From: Marinobacter daqiaonensis
GTDB taxonomy: Bacteria; Pseudomonadota; Gammaproteobacteria; Pseudomonadales; Oleiphilaceae
NCBI RefSeq assembly: GCF_900115285.1
Contig: NZ_FOYW01000001.1
Coordinates: forward strand, 1,621,859 to 1,685,858
Length of the DNA stretch: 64,000 bases
Direction of reading: 5' to 3'
Below, piece after piece: positions 1 through 7,220 of the stretch. The notes under the pieces are model-generated. The model saw nothing but the letters and a program-made list of their open reading frames with translations, made no database searches and was not told the DNA's origin. Position 1 is the stretch's first letter, and every line of letters starts with the position of its first letter. A program made the translations under genes and the position numbers.

Positions 1-771
1 TTTTTTATCCAGAAAACGCGGATTTCTGACAATGTATGTTCCTTGTCCATTCACACCTGCCCACAAAGTGCTGACGTCACTATCATCGAGCGAAGACGCC
101 AAATCTATATCCCATACACGAGATCGTTCAACTGATTCATGATAGACCTCGCGCACACTTCTTTTAGTATTTAGGTCAACAAAGGCACGTAAAAGATTTT
201 CTGGTTCCGCAACCACTTCTAATCTTTCAATTAGGCAACTTCGTCCTAGCGACAGAAAGTGGCTTAGAACTCGCTCGTTAAGTCGTGGCCGAACTCGCTC
301 AAGAATCTCTCCGTCTATTACCAGATGTATGGCACGCTGATCGGATTCTGGCAGAGGCAACGAAGCAAACCGTAACCGTTTTTTACGCCACTCCTCTAAC
401 TGGCGCTTCAGATCGGTCAAAGACGTCCCGTTAATTAAAGTCATGTAGAATGGCAACGGTTTCTCCATCGTCCGGGCTAGGCAAGAATGACTACGAAAAT
501 CTTCCGTACTAACGCTAAAAGTGACACCATTCAATAATACGACTGCAGATTCCTCTAGCTCTTTTTCATTAAAATTTTCGTAGTCGGCGGATACGGTTTG
601 GGGATTTCTAAGGAGTTCATTAGCTGGCACCCTCGTCTGTGTTTCCCTAGGACTTTTAACAGTGTCTTCAATGGAACCATCGTCGCGTTTAGTTCTGGAA
701 AACGCGCCTAGGATCCAATCTAGCCCCACAACCAAAATCAGAATTACTAAAATAGGAACGATGGCATCCAT
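1..771 (-). CDS. Unknown single-pass membrane protein, C-terminus cut by window edge
   Basis: An open frame of 257 codons runs from ATG at 771 to the window edge with no stop, so the gene is partial. An AAGG ribosome site lies about 9-12 bases upstream of this ATG. Residues 3-18 form a hydrophobic segment (IVPILVILILVVGLDW), followed by a charged, soluble part predicted to face the cytoplasm or periplasm. I recognise no family. The soluble part has repeated acidic/basic stretches and a segment rich in Leu and Arg (residues about 110-190). The base composition is visibly AT-richer than the neighbouring genes, and it lies inside the integrated element, downstream of the replication module, so transferred cargo is likely. 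Defence or satellite function is possible but nothing in the visible sequence shows it. Confidence 0.75.
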   Translation of the reverse strand, partial: MDAIVPILVILILVVGLDWILGAFSRTKRDDGSIEDTVKSPRETQTRVPANELLRNPQTVSADYENFNEKELEESAVVLLNGVTFSVSTEDFRSHSCLARTMEKPLPFYMTLINGTSLTDLKRQLEEWRKKRLRFASLPLPESDQRAIHLVIDGEILERVRPRLNERVLSHFLSLGRSCLIERLEVVAEPENLLRAFVDLNTKRSVREVYHESVERSRVWDIDLASSLDDSDVSTLWAGVNGQGTYIVRNPRFLDKK

Positions 772-1042
772 GACTAATATCCTTGCCTCTTATTTTATCA
801 ACGCGGCTAAACGGAGCAAGCCAACTGCATCCAGTGTAATAGAATCTGGTTAAAGCATAGAAGGAAACACCATTAGTAGCCAATCTCACAACCTAGAGCT
901 CCAATAAGAATAGGTCCCTAACGGACTACAGTGTCACCGAAGCACAGCAACGACCCATGCTCTCTATGGCAGTCGACTATGCCGGACGTAGTTTTGGTTT
1001 TTTCCTGACGCCACAATTTCAGGAAATAGCACCAGTGGGTAT
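772..1042. other. Non-coding AT-rich spacer upstream of the partial cargo gene
   Basis: This stretch separates the partial membrane-protein gene from the iteron cluster. The short frames in it have no ribosome site or protein-like composition. It presumably carries the promoter for the leftward cargo gene, but I could not define convincing -35/-10 boxes. Confidence 0.4.
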
Positions 1043-1216
1043 GCCCCCTGAAAAAGTAATAACTGGTAAAACCATAAAAACCGGTAAAAGTGATCAAACC
1101 TTACAGCCCCATCGGCTCCCACCGGTGGCATCTCCCATTTGAGGCAGAATCAGGTTTCACTTTTACCGGTTTTTCCACTTTTCCAGGTTTGTTCGTTATT
1201 CACTTTTTCAGGGGGC
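1043..1216. other. Candidate replication origin: iterons in dyad arrangement
   Basis: The 12-mer CCGGTAAAAGTG occurs perfectly at 1081-1092 on the plus strand and 1158-1169 on the minus strand. Each has a degenerate partner 18-19 bases further out or in: ACTGGTAAAACC at 1062-1073 (plus) and CCTGGAAAAGTG at 1176-1187 (minus). The set is enclosed by an outer inverted repeat, 1043-1063 against 1195-1216, whose 21-22-base arms differ by one base insertion. The central 65 bases are GC-rich. The cluster sits directly after the stop codon of the primase/helicase gene. Iterons beside the primase-helicase gene are typical of self-replicating satellites and plasmids such as P4 (established knowledge). 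Origin function is inferred; the outer repeat could also act as a terminator for the primase gene. Confidence 0.55.
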
Positions 1217-1236
1217 GGACTTGCATTACACGCTCC

Positions 1237-3219
1237 CTATGCGGGGACTTCGTCGAACACGTCTACCAGACGATAGATTTTCGCGTTGTTCGTCTCTCCC
1301 TCGGATTCCAACCACAACACGGTGCTGATTGTTCGATTCTTTTGAGAGTATCTTTGGATGCAACGCCGCACTCGTCGATGCGAAAGACCATGCTCCTTGC
1401 AGTAGCTGAGTAGCTCAGACTGTTTCGCCTCGCCTTGCTGCAACCGTTCTTCAATCCGTTCAATCACATCCTGATCCGTAGCAATCTGTTCCCGCTCTTT
1501 GCGCCGCGTCAGCACGTCTTCATAGCTTTCATGCAATCGGACATTCCGGTGCTGATCAATTTCCCAGGTGATCTTATCTATTGCCGCCCTTGTCTTATTT
1601 GGAAGCGTGGAAACAACCATAGAGCCGTCTGACCGTTTCTCCGGCAGCAAGTAAATCAGTTCATCACAGTCATTCCGCAGGTCCACAGTGCCTTCATATA
1701 CCGGCAACCCGTCATCCCCTTTGTATTTGTTGGTATGAGCCAGGAGAATGATAGTCATCCCTCTGGCGGTGAGCGCCCTCAGCGTCATAAACACGTTCTT
1801 TGCATCGCGCTTGCTGAGAACATCACACATCTTCTTCCAGGTATCGAAAATGAACACGTAGTCGGAATAGTCACCCTCCGCCAGTCTCATTTTTTCAAGC
1901 ATTTTCACTACATCATCCATGGACTTGCCGACCTTCATGTCTGGCAACAACAACCGAATACCCTTTTCTTTCGCCATAGCGTGATAGGGTTTGGCATCAC
2001 CACCCGATACATCAGCATTCACGTAAACCACGGTGTAACCTTTCTGGACCATCTCCCCGGCGAGATGGAAAAATATAGTGGTTTTCCCCCCGTTGGCCTC
2101 CGCCACCACTGCTACCAAATGACCGCGCACGATCAGCCCATCAGCAATGAACTCAGAATTCTGAATCTCGTCCATTTCGTCATCACTCACCTCGAAGCCT
2201 CCTATCCAGCCCAACGGATCATCACCAGAAACCGAAACATCATCATCAAACTCATCAGCAAGCCCCCGACTTTTCGCCAGCACTTTTGCCAGAGTGTATT
2301 TCCACACCCACTCCATTGCGGATTTCTTATCGTCTCCCCGCCGGTCTATGGCAGCGCTTGCCAGAAAGAGCTCCTTATCAGTGAGCACCGTCAGGATTGA
2401 TTCAACGTTCACCCCCGCACTCACCATTTCCTGACACACCGCAAACAGTGCTTTAGAGCGGTCAGGGTTGCCCTCTGAATCGAGGTATTTCTCCATCCCT
2501 TCACCGTCCCTGACCAGGGCTTTCATATGCCCGCTTACTCCCATATCATCCAATGACACCAGCGGTGCATCATCATCCCAATCCAGATCACCGACAGTGA
2601 GACTTGCGTCAGTGCTGGCGGATTCTCCGAACCAATCCGAATACAATGTATTGAGGGCGGCGCCGCCTGCCTTAACGGTGCCCAATCCTTCCACCACGTC
2701 AGCCGTTATCGTGAAGAACCGGCCTTCCTGATACATTTCCCTGCCTGCCTTGCTGTCGCAATGGCCTTTGCCGGGCAGCTTCCCCTTGCAGATAATGTGC
2801 AGCCCTTTTCCAGACGGTGATCTTTCGGTGAATGATTGCAGCTCATCCACTGCCCGCCGTACGTCATCCCGCAGGTTCCCCGACTCGTCAAAGCAGTTAT
2901 CCAGGTCCACCCCTACGAACGGGTCATCCGCGGTGAAGACAAACCCGATTCCGGCATAACCTCCCATCATGTAAGCCATGCAAACATCGTCAAAGGTGCC
3001 CCAGTGTTCCCGCTTGCTGGTACTGGCCTTCTTTCTAGTCTTAGGGTTGTAGGGGACCTTGGTGACTTTCTTGGTGCCATCCCGCTTTGTGATCGTTACG
3101 GCCTTCCAGGGTACCCATTGCGGGTACTCCTGAAGCTCCATTGGCACCGCTGACCACTTTGGTTCTGGTACCTCCGGTGGTATATCCGGGACCATCTGTT
3201 CAGTGCTTGCCGAAGACAT
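1237..3219 (-). CDS. Primase-polymerase / RecA-like ATPase replication protein of the mobile element
   Basis: This 660-residue protein joins a primase-polymerase N-terminal domain to an AAA/RecA-type ATPase. In the first part (residues about 30-200) the acidic VDLDNC motif (D105, D107) and SPSGKGLHI (H141) match the catalytic core of phage and plasmid primases. A Walker A motif AEANGGKT is at 373-380, a Walker B at YVFIFD (D459), and LLAHTNK follows near 492-498, as in RepA/DnaB-like helicases. A short C-terminal helical region (about 580-640) may bind DNA. It should prime and unwind the element's own origin, and the iteron cluster lies immediately downstream. Its start overlaps the preceding gene by 20 bases, which indicates translational coupling. 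The domain types are clear; the exact family is not. Confidence 0.85.
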   Translation of the reverse strand: MSSASTEQMVPDIPPEVPEPKWSAVPMELQEYPQWVPWKAVTITKRDGTKKVTKVPYNPKTRKKASTSKREHWGTFDDVCMAYMMGGYAGIGFVFTADDPFVGVDLDNCFDESGNLRDDVRRAVDELQSFTERSPSGKGLHIICKGKLPGKGHCDSKAGREMYQEGRFFTITADVVEGLGTVKAGGAALNTLYSDWFGESASTDASLTVGDLDWDDDAPLVSLDDMGVSGHMKALVRDGEGMEKYLDSEGNPDRSKALFAVCQEMVSAGVNVESILTVLTDKELFLASAAIDRRGDDKKSAMEWVWKYTLAKVLAKSRGLADEFDDDVSVSGDDPLGWIGGFEVSDDEMDEIQNSEFIADGLIVRGHLVAVVAEANGGKTTIFFHLAGEMVQKGYTVVYVNADVSGGDAKPYHAMAKEKGIRLLLPDMKVGKSMDDVVKMLEKMRLAEGDYSDYVFIFDTWKKMCDVLSKRDAKNVFMTLRALTARGMTIILLAHTNKYKGDDGLPVYEGTVDLRNDCDELIYLLPEKRSDGSMVVSTLPNKTRAAIDKITWEIDQHRNVRLHESYEDVLTRRKEREQIATDQDVIERIEERLQQGEAKQSELLSYCKEHGLSHRRVRRCIQRYSQKNRTISTVLWLESEGETNNAKIYRLVDVFDEVPA

Positions 3220-3574
3220 CGGGCACCCTCCTTATCACTTTTATCTGCACCAACTTGCCGGGCAGCTTTTCCGCCATTCCGGTGTAAAACCTCACAGGTA
3301 CATCCGCGGGAATTATCTTCCTGATGTTCGGTAAACACGCATCAGGCCAGGCATCAGAGAACAACCAATTCAGGCTTATGAATATCCGTCCGTGCAGTTC
3401 ATACACCGGCTGACCATCCGCCTCTGCCTTCCTCATAGCGCGGGTATCTGAGACACACGCACCACGGGGTGTAATGAACAAACGGCCTTCCTGGTCCCTC
3501 AGAACAAGCCGCATGCTTTCCGACAACGGCCAGGACAGCGGCGCTTCAAACGCTTCAACTTGAATGACAGACAT
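3200..3574 (-). CDS. Hypothetical protein of the mobile element
   Basis: This 124-residue protein has no signal peptide or membrane segment and no motif I recognise. The N-terminal half contains a beta-rich stretch (residues about 20-60) with an SDTRAM segment, and the C-terminus is basic. It lies 13 bases after the helix-turn-helix gene and overlaps the start of the primase gene by 20 bases, so all three are probably one transcript. Its position suggests an accessory replication or regulatory factor for the primase, but this rests only on gene order. Confidence 0.65.
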   Translation of the reverse strand: MSVIQVEAFEAPLSWPLSESMRLVLRDQEGRLFITPRGACVSDTRAMRKAEADGQPVYELHGRIFISLNWLFSDAWPDACLPNIRKIIPADVPVRFYTGMAEKLPGKLVQIKVIRRVPDVFGKH

Positions 3575-3587
3575 GATCGATCCTCCC

Positions 3588-3839
3588 TCACGCTTGCTGG
3601 CTTTCGGTAGTGTTTTGCGGCTGAGCCAGCAACTGATCTACAGCGTCAGCAGGCCAAGCCAGAAGGCGGTTCGGAAGCTTTATCGGGCGGATACCACACC
3701 AGTGGCCTTTCCGACAAAGGGAGGCTCGGATTGAGCCAGGCTGGACACCGTGACGGAAAGCAACTTCCTCGGTGGAATACGCCGAAACAGCGTCACGGGC
3801 ACGGTTTAGGATTTCACATTGTTGGTTTTTGACTCGCAT
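3588..3839 (-). CDS. Small helix-turn-helix DNA-binding protein, AlpA/excisionase-like
   Basis: This 83-residue protein has a predicted helix-turn-helix: AYSTEEVAFRHGVQPGSIRASLCRKGH (residues about 20-46, described in part), followed by a wing-like basic segment ending in LPNRLLAWPADAVDQLL. The pattern of a short HTH, then a hydrophobic W-P-A-D-x-V segment that corresponds to the 'W...DV' part of MerR/AlpA-like excisionases, is common in satellites. It heads the group of genes leading into the primase. A long dyad lies between 3844 and 3891, directly upstream of its start, and could be its own operator. A role in excision control or activation of the replication genes is inferred; the HTH itself is reasonably clear. 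Confidence 0.65.
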   Translation of the reverse strand: MRVKNQQCEILNRARDAVSAYSTEEVAFRHGVQPGSIRASLCRKGHWCGIRPIKLPNRLLAWPADAVDQLLAQPQNTTESQQA

Positions 3840-3843
3840 GGTT

Positions 3844-3891
3844 ATACCCCTTCGTTTTGGTCATCGCGAGTCACGATGATAGAAGGGGTAT
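3844..3891. promoter_or_regulatory. Nested inverted repeat upstream of the HTH gene, candidate operator
   Basis: Outer arms ATACCCCTTC (3844-3853) and GAAGGGGTAT (3882-3891) are perfect complements. Inner arms TCATCG (3861-3866) and CGATGA (3874-3879) are also perfect. The dyad ends 4 bases before the HTH start codon (minus strand, 3839), so it would lie in that gene's leader or promoter. It may be an autoregulatory operator or an mRNA hairpin; the spacing of inner to outer arms is asymmetric (7 and 2 bases). Confidence 0.45.
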
Positions 3892-3921
3892 TTTCAGAAA
3901 TAGGACAAAAAGTATTTGCCC

Positions 3922-4590
3922 CTATTCGTCTGTCTTCTTCCCTTTCGGTCTACCTCTTTTGATGGTCCACCCCTTGATATCGGCAGCATCTTTACGGTCA
4001 TTGTTTACAGCCTTCAGCAGTGCACCGGAAGTTTTCCACTTATCAGGCCAAGGCAACGAGGCATCATCGGAAAAATGGAAACCGTCCTTTCCCTCAGCCA
4101 GCGCTTCAACAACCTGTTCAATGGCGCCGGGCACAGTCAGTTCCTCCCCTTCTTCCTGTTCGTGCAAATACCGCAGTCCGTGAACCGTGTTCACCAGGTA
4201 GTCTTTATCCCCCCGGTTTTTCTCTCTCCCGCGCGTACCATCGAATGCCCGGTATCCAAACATAAAGGCCAGCCAGTCATCCGTTACCTCAGCCAATTTG
4301 AGAGTCTTCCGCGGCGTGGATGATGCCTGCCAGGCTTGCTTCCAATCCTCCGGCACAAACGACAGCGGTTTCCCATCGGTGAGAATGAACCGAATCCCCT
4401 CCGGCGAGAACTCGACATCAGACACCAGGAAATAGCCCTCAGGTGTGCGGCTCTGCTTTATCGAATCCGCAGTGCCGTATAACGCAGCATCGGCAGGGAG
4501 CGTAAAAGTTAGAGGGCGGTGACGGGAAGCCCACTCGTCGTTCATCACAATATGGATGGGCTTACCCATCAAACGCAGGAACCAGGTCAC
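3922..4590 (-). CDS. Hypothetical protein with C-terminal AT-hook-like motif
   Basis: This 222-residue soluble protein has no recognised enzyme motif. Its last residues (KRGRPKGKKTDE) contain the RGRP core of an AT-hook, which suggests minor-groove DNA binding. The middle (residues about 110-170) is acidic and helical. It begins 2 bases after the stop of the 87-residue gene, so the two are co-transcribed with the integrase-proximal set. An 82-base gap carrying the nested dyad separates it from the HTH gene. Function is unknown; DNA binding is inferred from the tail alone. Confidence 0.65.
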   Translation of the reverse strand: MTWFLRLMGKPIHIVMNDEWASRHRPLTFTLPADAALYGTADSIKQSRTPEGYFLVSDVEFSPEGIRFILTDGKPLSFVPEDWKQAWQASSTPRKTLKLAEVTDDWLAFMFGYRAFDGTRGREKNRGDKDYLVNTVHGLRYLHEQEEGEELTVPGAIEQVVEALAEGKDGFHFSDDASLPWPDKWKTSGALLKAVNNDRKDAADIKGWTIKRGRPKGKKTDE

Positions 4591-4592
4591 TA

Positions 4593-4856
4593 TTACCCCC
4601 GCATCCCTTCCAGGCGATTCACTGCTGCTTCCATAAGATCAGCCACCCTCCGGTGTGCTTCCAGGGCTTCCAGCAGATCCGCCAGCGAGTCGGTCTTATA
4701 CAGCGGGTCATGCTTCGTTTCTTCCTGAATATCACTGTCGGTCTGCATCATCACGGTGAAGGCACCGAGTCTGCCTGACCGGGTTTCCTGCATTGCCTGT
4801 TCAAGCTGGCGGGCTTCCTGTTCGGTGATAACACCGGCTTTGGTGTACTGCATCAT
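4593..4856 (-). CDS. Small hypothetical helical protein of the mobile element
   Basis: This 87-residue protein is mostly charged and probably all-helical, with a leucine-rich C-terminal half (DLLEALEAHRRVADLMEA) that could form a coiled coil or dimer interface. It lies 34 bases after the integrase stop and 2 bases before the AT-hook gene. I see no homology that I can name. Its place between integrase and regulators makes it a typical small accessory gene of integrative elements. Confidence 0.6.
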   Translation of the reverse strand: MMQYTKAGVITEQEARQLEQAMQETRSGRLGAFTVMMQTDSDIQEETKHDPLYKTDSLADLLEALEAHRRVADLMEAAVNRLEGMRG

Positions 4857-4890
4857 CGGTCCTTTCTCCCATTGTTCCCGGCTGGCAGGT

Positions 4891-6192
4891 TCACTGTTTC
4901 ACGGCTCGCAGGCGCTGGCCTGCCACCGGTGGTTCAAACTTGATTCCGGCCTGTTCCAGAATCCAGCTTTCTATTTTCGTGTGCCACTGCTTCAACAGGT
5001 CTAGCGGTCTCTGGCGGTAGTGCTTTTCAACGGTGGCGCTGGGCTTGTGCCCCTGGATTTGTGCTACGATTCCGGCGGGCACCTCTACCCATTCCGACAG
5101 AGTTCCGAATGACCGCCTGAGACCATGCAGGGTTAGCCCCTCAATGCCTGCCACCTTTAGGGCGCGGGTATGTTGTGCCCGTGGCTCGACAAGGTGCCCA
5201 CTCTCCGCAGTGGGGCTGGAAAATACCCATTCATTCCGGCGGGGCAACGATTCAATCAGGAAGGCTACATAAGGAGTCAGCGGAATCGCCCGTTCTCCTT
5301 CAACCTTGTCACGGATTGCCAGACTTCCCCACCTTGTATCAACGTCTGCCCATTGCAGGGTTGATAACTCTCCCCGCCGGGCACCGGTGAGCAACAGGAT
5401 TTGCAGGTAAGCAGCAATGACCGGGTTATGGATTTTCTGGACAGCATCAAACCAGACGGGCAACTGTTCCCGTTGCAGGCAATCCGCCTTCACTCCTTTG
5501 CGAGGTAGGGTTTGTTTCGCCAGCCGGGTAGAGCAGGCATCAGGCCTCGCCAATCCCCGATAACGGGGTTGATCGTCGCACCAGTGCAGGAAGGCCCGCA
5601 GAAGTGCAAATGCTAACCGGGCTTGTGTGGGCCGGTCCTTCGCTTCCTTCTGCAACCACTGCCCCACGGTGTGACTATCTATGTCCGCCAGCTTCACGGA
5701 AAGCAACGGGGTCAGCACTCCGGGTTGTGTTTTTCCCTTTCCACGTTTGCGGGGTTCGCCACCGGGCTTGCTGATCTTCAGGTGGTCTTTGCGGTGGTGC
5801 TCACCCCAACGGGGCGTCCGGGCTTCAATGTAGTCTGACCAGGCATCAGCCACGGTGGCATCAGCCCGCTTTGATTCCTTCTGGGCTTCCCTGACCTCCG
5901 CCAGCCTTTGTTTCTTTTCCAACCGGGGGTCTATGCCCTGATCCACCAGCGTGCCAAGCTTACGGGCTTCAGCGCGGGCATCATCAATGCCCCAGGTCTT
6001 CACGTCACCGATAGTCACCCGCAGGGCTTTACCGTCTATCCGGCCCTGATAGATGAATGCTTTGGTCTTTGCGGTGGCACGAACTGCTAACCCTGGCACC
6101 GTGGAATCCCACAAGAACGCTTGCTTGCCATCAGCACCGGGGGTAAACCCGTCTACCCTGCCCGCTGTCAGATTTACCCTCATCCCTGCCAC
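4891..6192 (-). CDS. int: Tyrosine-recombinase integrase, P4/DUF4102 type
   Basis: This 433-residue site-specific recombinase catalyses integration and excision of the element. The N-terminal 90 residues match the arm-binding DUF4102 domain (LWDSTVPGLAVRAT, then GDVKTWGIDDARAEARKL). A core-binding helical domain lies at about 110-215, and the catalytic domain follows with R272 in TGARRGEL, H356 and R359 in HGLRRSF, H382 in GHKPSA and the nucleophile Y392 in EKHYRQR. All key residues are present, so it should be active. It is transcribed away from the att site 158 bases upstream. DUF4102 integrases often use tRNA 3' ends (established knowledge), which agrees with the tRNA-Phe fragment here. 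Confidence 0.96.
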   Translation of the reverse strand: MAGMRVNLTAGRVDGFTPGADGKQAFLWDSTVPGLAVRATAKTKAFIYQGRIDGKALRVTIGDVKTWGIDDARAEARKLGTLVDQGIDPRLEKKQRLAEVREAQKESKRADATVADAWSDYIEARTPRWGEHHRKDHLKISKPGGEPRKRGKGKTQPGVLTPLLSVKLADIDSHTVGQWLQKEAKDRPTQARLAFALLRAFLHWCDDQPRYRGLARPDACSTRLAKQTLPRKGVKADCLQREQLPVWFDAVQKIHNPVIAAYLQILLLTGARRGELSTLQWADVDTRWGSLAIRDKVEGERAIPLTPYVAFLIESLPRRNEWVFSSPTAESGHLVEPRAQHTRALKVAGIEGLTLHGLRRSFGTLSEWVEVPAGIVAQIQGHKPSATVEKHYRQRPLDLLKQWHTKIESWILEQAGIKFEPPVAGQRLRAVKQ

Positions 6193-6269
6193 CCCTCGAA
6201 ACGTGTAAGCAATATGTAAGCAGATTTCGAGAATACGAGTAAATTTCGATCAATACAATAGGAAGACAG

Positions 6270-6292
6270 AAATTCAACTAATAGTTGAATTT
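6270..6292. promoter_or_regulatory. Palindrome between integrase and att site
   Basis: The arms AAATTCAACT (6270-6279) and AGTTGAATTT (6283-6292) are perfect complements around a 3-base centre. The palindrome lies in the AT-rich 158-base region between int and the att core. Nearby near-repeats (GTAAGC twice at about 6207-6221; ATTTCGA twice at about 6224-6250) could be arm-type integrase sites. Binding of a recombination factor or of the int regulator is inferred. Confidence 0.4.
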
Positions 6293-6350
6293 AAAGGGTT
6301 TTAGTGGGTTTTTGGAAGGGTCGATCAATGCGGAAAAACGCAGATTTTTA

Positions 6351-6399
6351 GGGATTGAAAATCCCCGTGTCGGTGGTTCGATTCCGCCTCCGGGCACCA
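6351..6399 (+). other. attR: 3' fragment of a tRNA-Phe(GAA) gene
   Basis: This is the 3' portion of a tRNA-Phe gene: most of the anticodon arm with loop TTGAAAA (anticodon GAA), variable loop, T-arm with GGTTCGATTCC, acceptor strand TCCGGGC, discriminator A and encoded CCA ending at 6399. It follows the E. coli tRNA-Phe pattern closely. The bases to its left do not continue the tRNA (no D-arm or 5' acceptor), so it is a fragment, as left by integration into a tRNA. The identity begins at 6351, within the anticodon stem. The complete tRNA should lie at the element's other end, left of the window. Confidence 0.88.
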
Positions 6400-6415
6400 T
6401 CATATTCAATGACTT

Positions 6416-6443
6416 AGCCCGCCTCGTGCGGGCTTTGTTGTTT
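6416..6443 (+). terminator. Rho-independent terminator of the original tRNA-Phe
   Basis: The stem AGCCCGC/GCGGGCT (7 bp) with loop CTCGT is followed by a T-rich tail (TTTGTTGTTT). It lies 16 bases after the CCA of the tRNA fragment in the same direction, so it is best read as the host tRNA transcript's terminator, displaced from its gene by the insertion. Confidence 0.8.
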
Positions 6444-6586
6444 CTGCACCGTCATCAGCCGTTCAGGCAGGGAGCATACACGCGGAGGTGCGCTCAAACT
6501 GTTTCACTAATCGCTGTCCTCCTCATTTATCTATGGCAGCCGGTCCAATCTTAAGATGTGCTTTGTCGGTGGGGCTCCACACAAAC

Positions 6587-6613
6587 AAAAAAGGCCAGGC
6601 ACGAGGCCTGGCC
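6587..6613 (-). terminator. Terminator of the glyoxalase gene
   Basis: On the minus strand an 8-bp stem GGCCAGGC/GCCTGGCC with loop CTCGT is followed by a run of six T. It lies about 30 bases after the gloA stop codon. Confidence 0.88.
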
Positions 6614-6641
6614 ATAAGGTGCGGGAGACCGCTCCAAGCCT

Positions 6642-7175
6642 TCAGTCCCCAAGATTTCCGAGACGGCCTGCCTCAACAATTTCAATCCAGTAACCGTCAA
6701 CATCCTTGATGAACGCTACATCCCTCATCTTGCCATCTTCCGGACGCTTCACGTAGGTGACCTCGTTGGCGTCAAACCAAGCGATGGCAGCGTCCAGATC
6801 CGGCACTGAAATGCAGATGTGACCGAAGCCCTGAGGTTGGGCGTTGCCATCGTGATAGCTGAAGCCCTCCTGATCTTCCGTTCCCCAGTTATGAGTCAAC
6901 TCAAGGATGCCTGTCTGACTGAAGGTCCAGACCGTCCGATCGCTTTTGTTGTCCGGCACTGAGTGCTCTGCGGCTAATGGAGTCAAAAAGTACAGTGAGA
7001 ACTGCATCTCTTCAAAGTCGAGACGTCGCAGCACGGTCATGCCCAGAACATGCGTATAAAAGGCCAGGGATTTCTCTGGATCTTTTATCCGGAGCATCGT
7101 GTGATTCAAACGGAAACCTGCCGAATCTTTCGTTGGTGACTTCACGCCTGGGTAGTTTTCACCGGAAAAGCTCAT
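6642..7175 (-). CDS. gloA: Lactoylglutathione lyase (glyoxalase I)
   Basis: This 177-residue enzyme isomerises the methylglyoxal-glutathione hemithioacetal to S-lactoylglutathione in the cytoplasm. It is one vicinal-oxygen-chelate unit with the expected metal ligands: His in RLNHTMLRI, Glu in ILELTHNWG, His in FGHICISV and Glu in YWIEIVEAG. It has the long form with an N-terminal extension and an inserted loop around SVPDNKSDR, as in yeast, human and Pseudomonas GloA3 enzymes, which prefer zinc (family knowledge; metal inferred). It stands alone, with its own terminator, as the first chromosomal gene after the mobile element. Confidence 0.95.
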   Translation of the reverse strand: MSFSGENYPGVKSPTKDSAGFRLNHTMLRIKDPEKSLAFYTHVLGMTVLRRLDFEEMQFSLYFLTPLAAEHSVPDNKSDRTVWTFSQTGILELTHNWGTEDQEGFSYHDGNAQPQGFGHICISVPDLDAAIAWFDANEVTYVKRPEDGKMRDVAFIKDVDGYWIEIVEAGRLGNLGD

Positions 7176-7220
7176 ACTCTATTTCTCTTGCTGGTTGGTG
7201 GTTCGCTTAGCGGGAGCGAC

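Noticed and set aside
689..889. 66-residue minus-strand frame
   Set aside because: It overlaps the start of the partial membrane-protein gene in another frame and lacks a ribosome site.
6351..6399. Complete tRNA-Phe gene
   Set aside because: The 5' acceptor strand, D-arm and first anticodon-stem base are absent to the left; only the 3' fragment is present.
6285..6554. 89-residue plus-strand frame through the att site
   Set aside because: It crosses the tRNA fragment and terminator and has no coding character.
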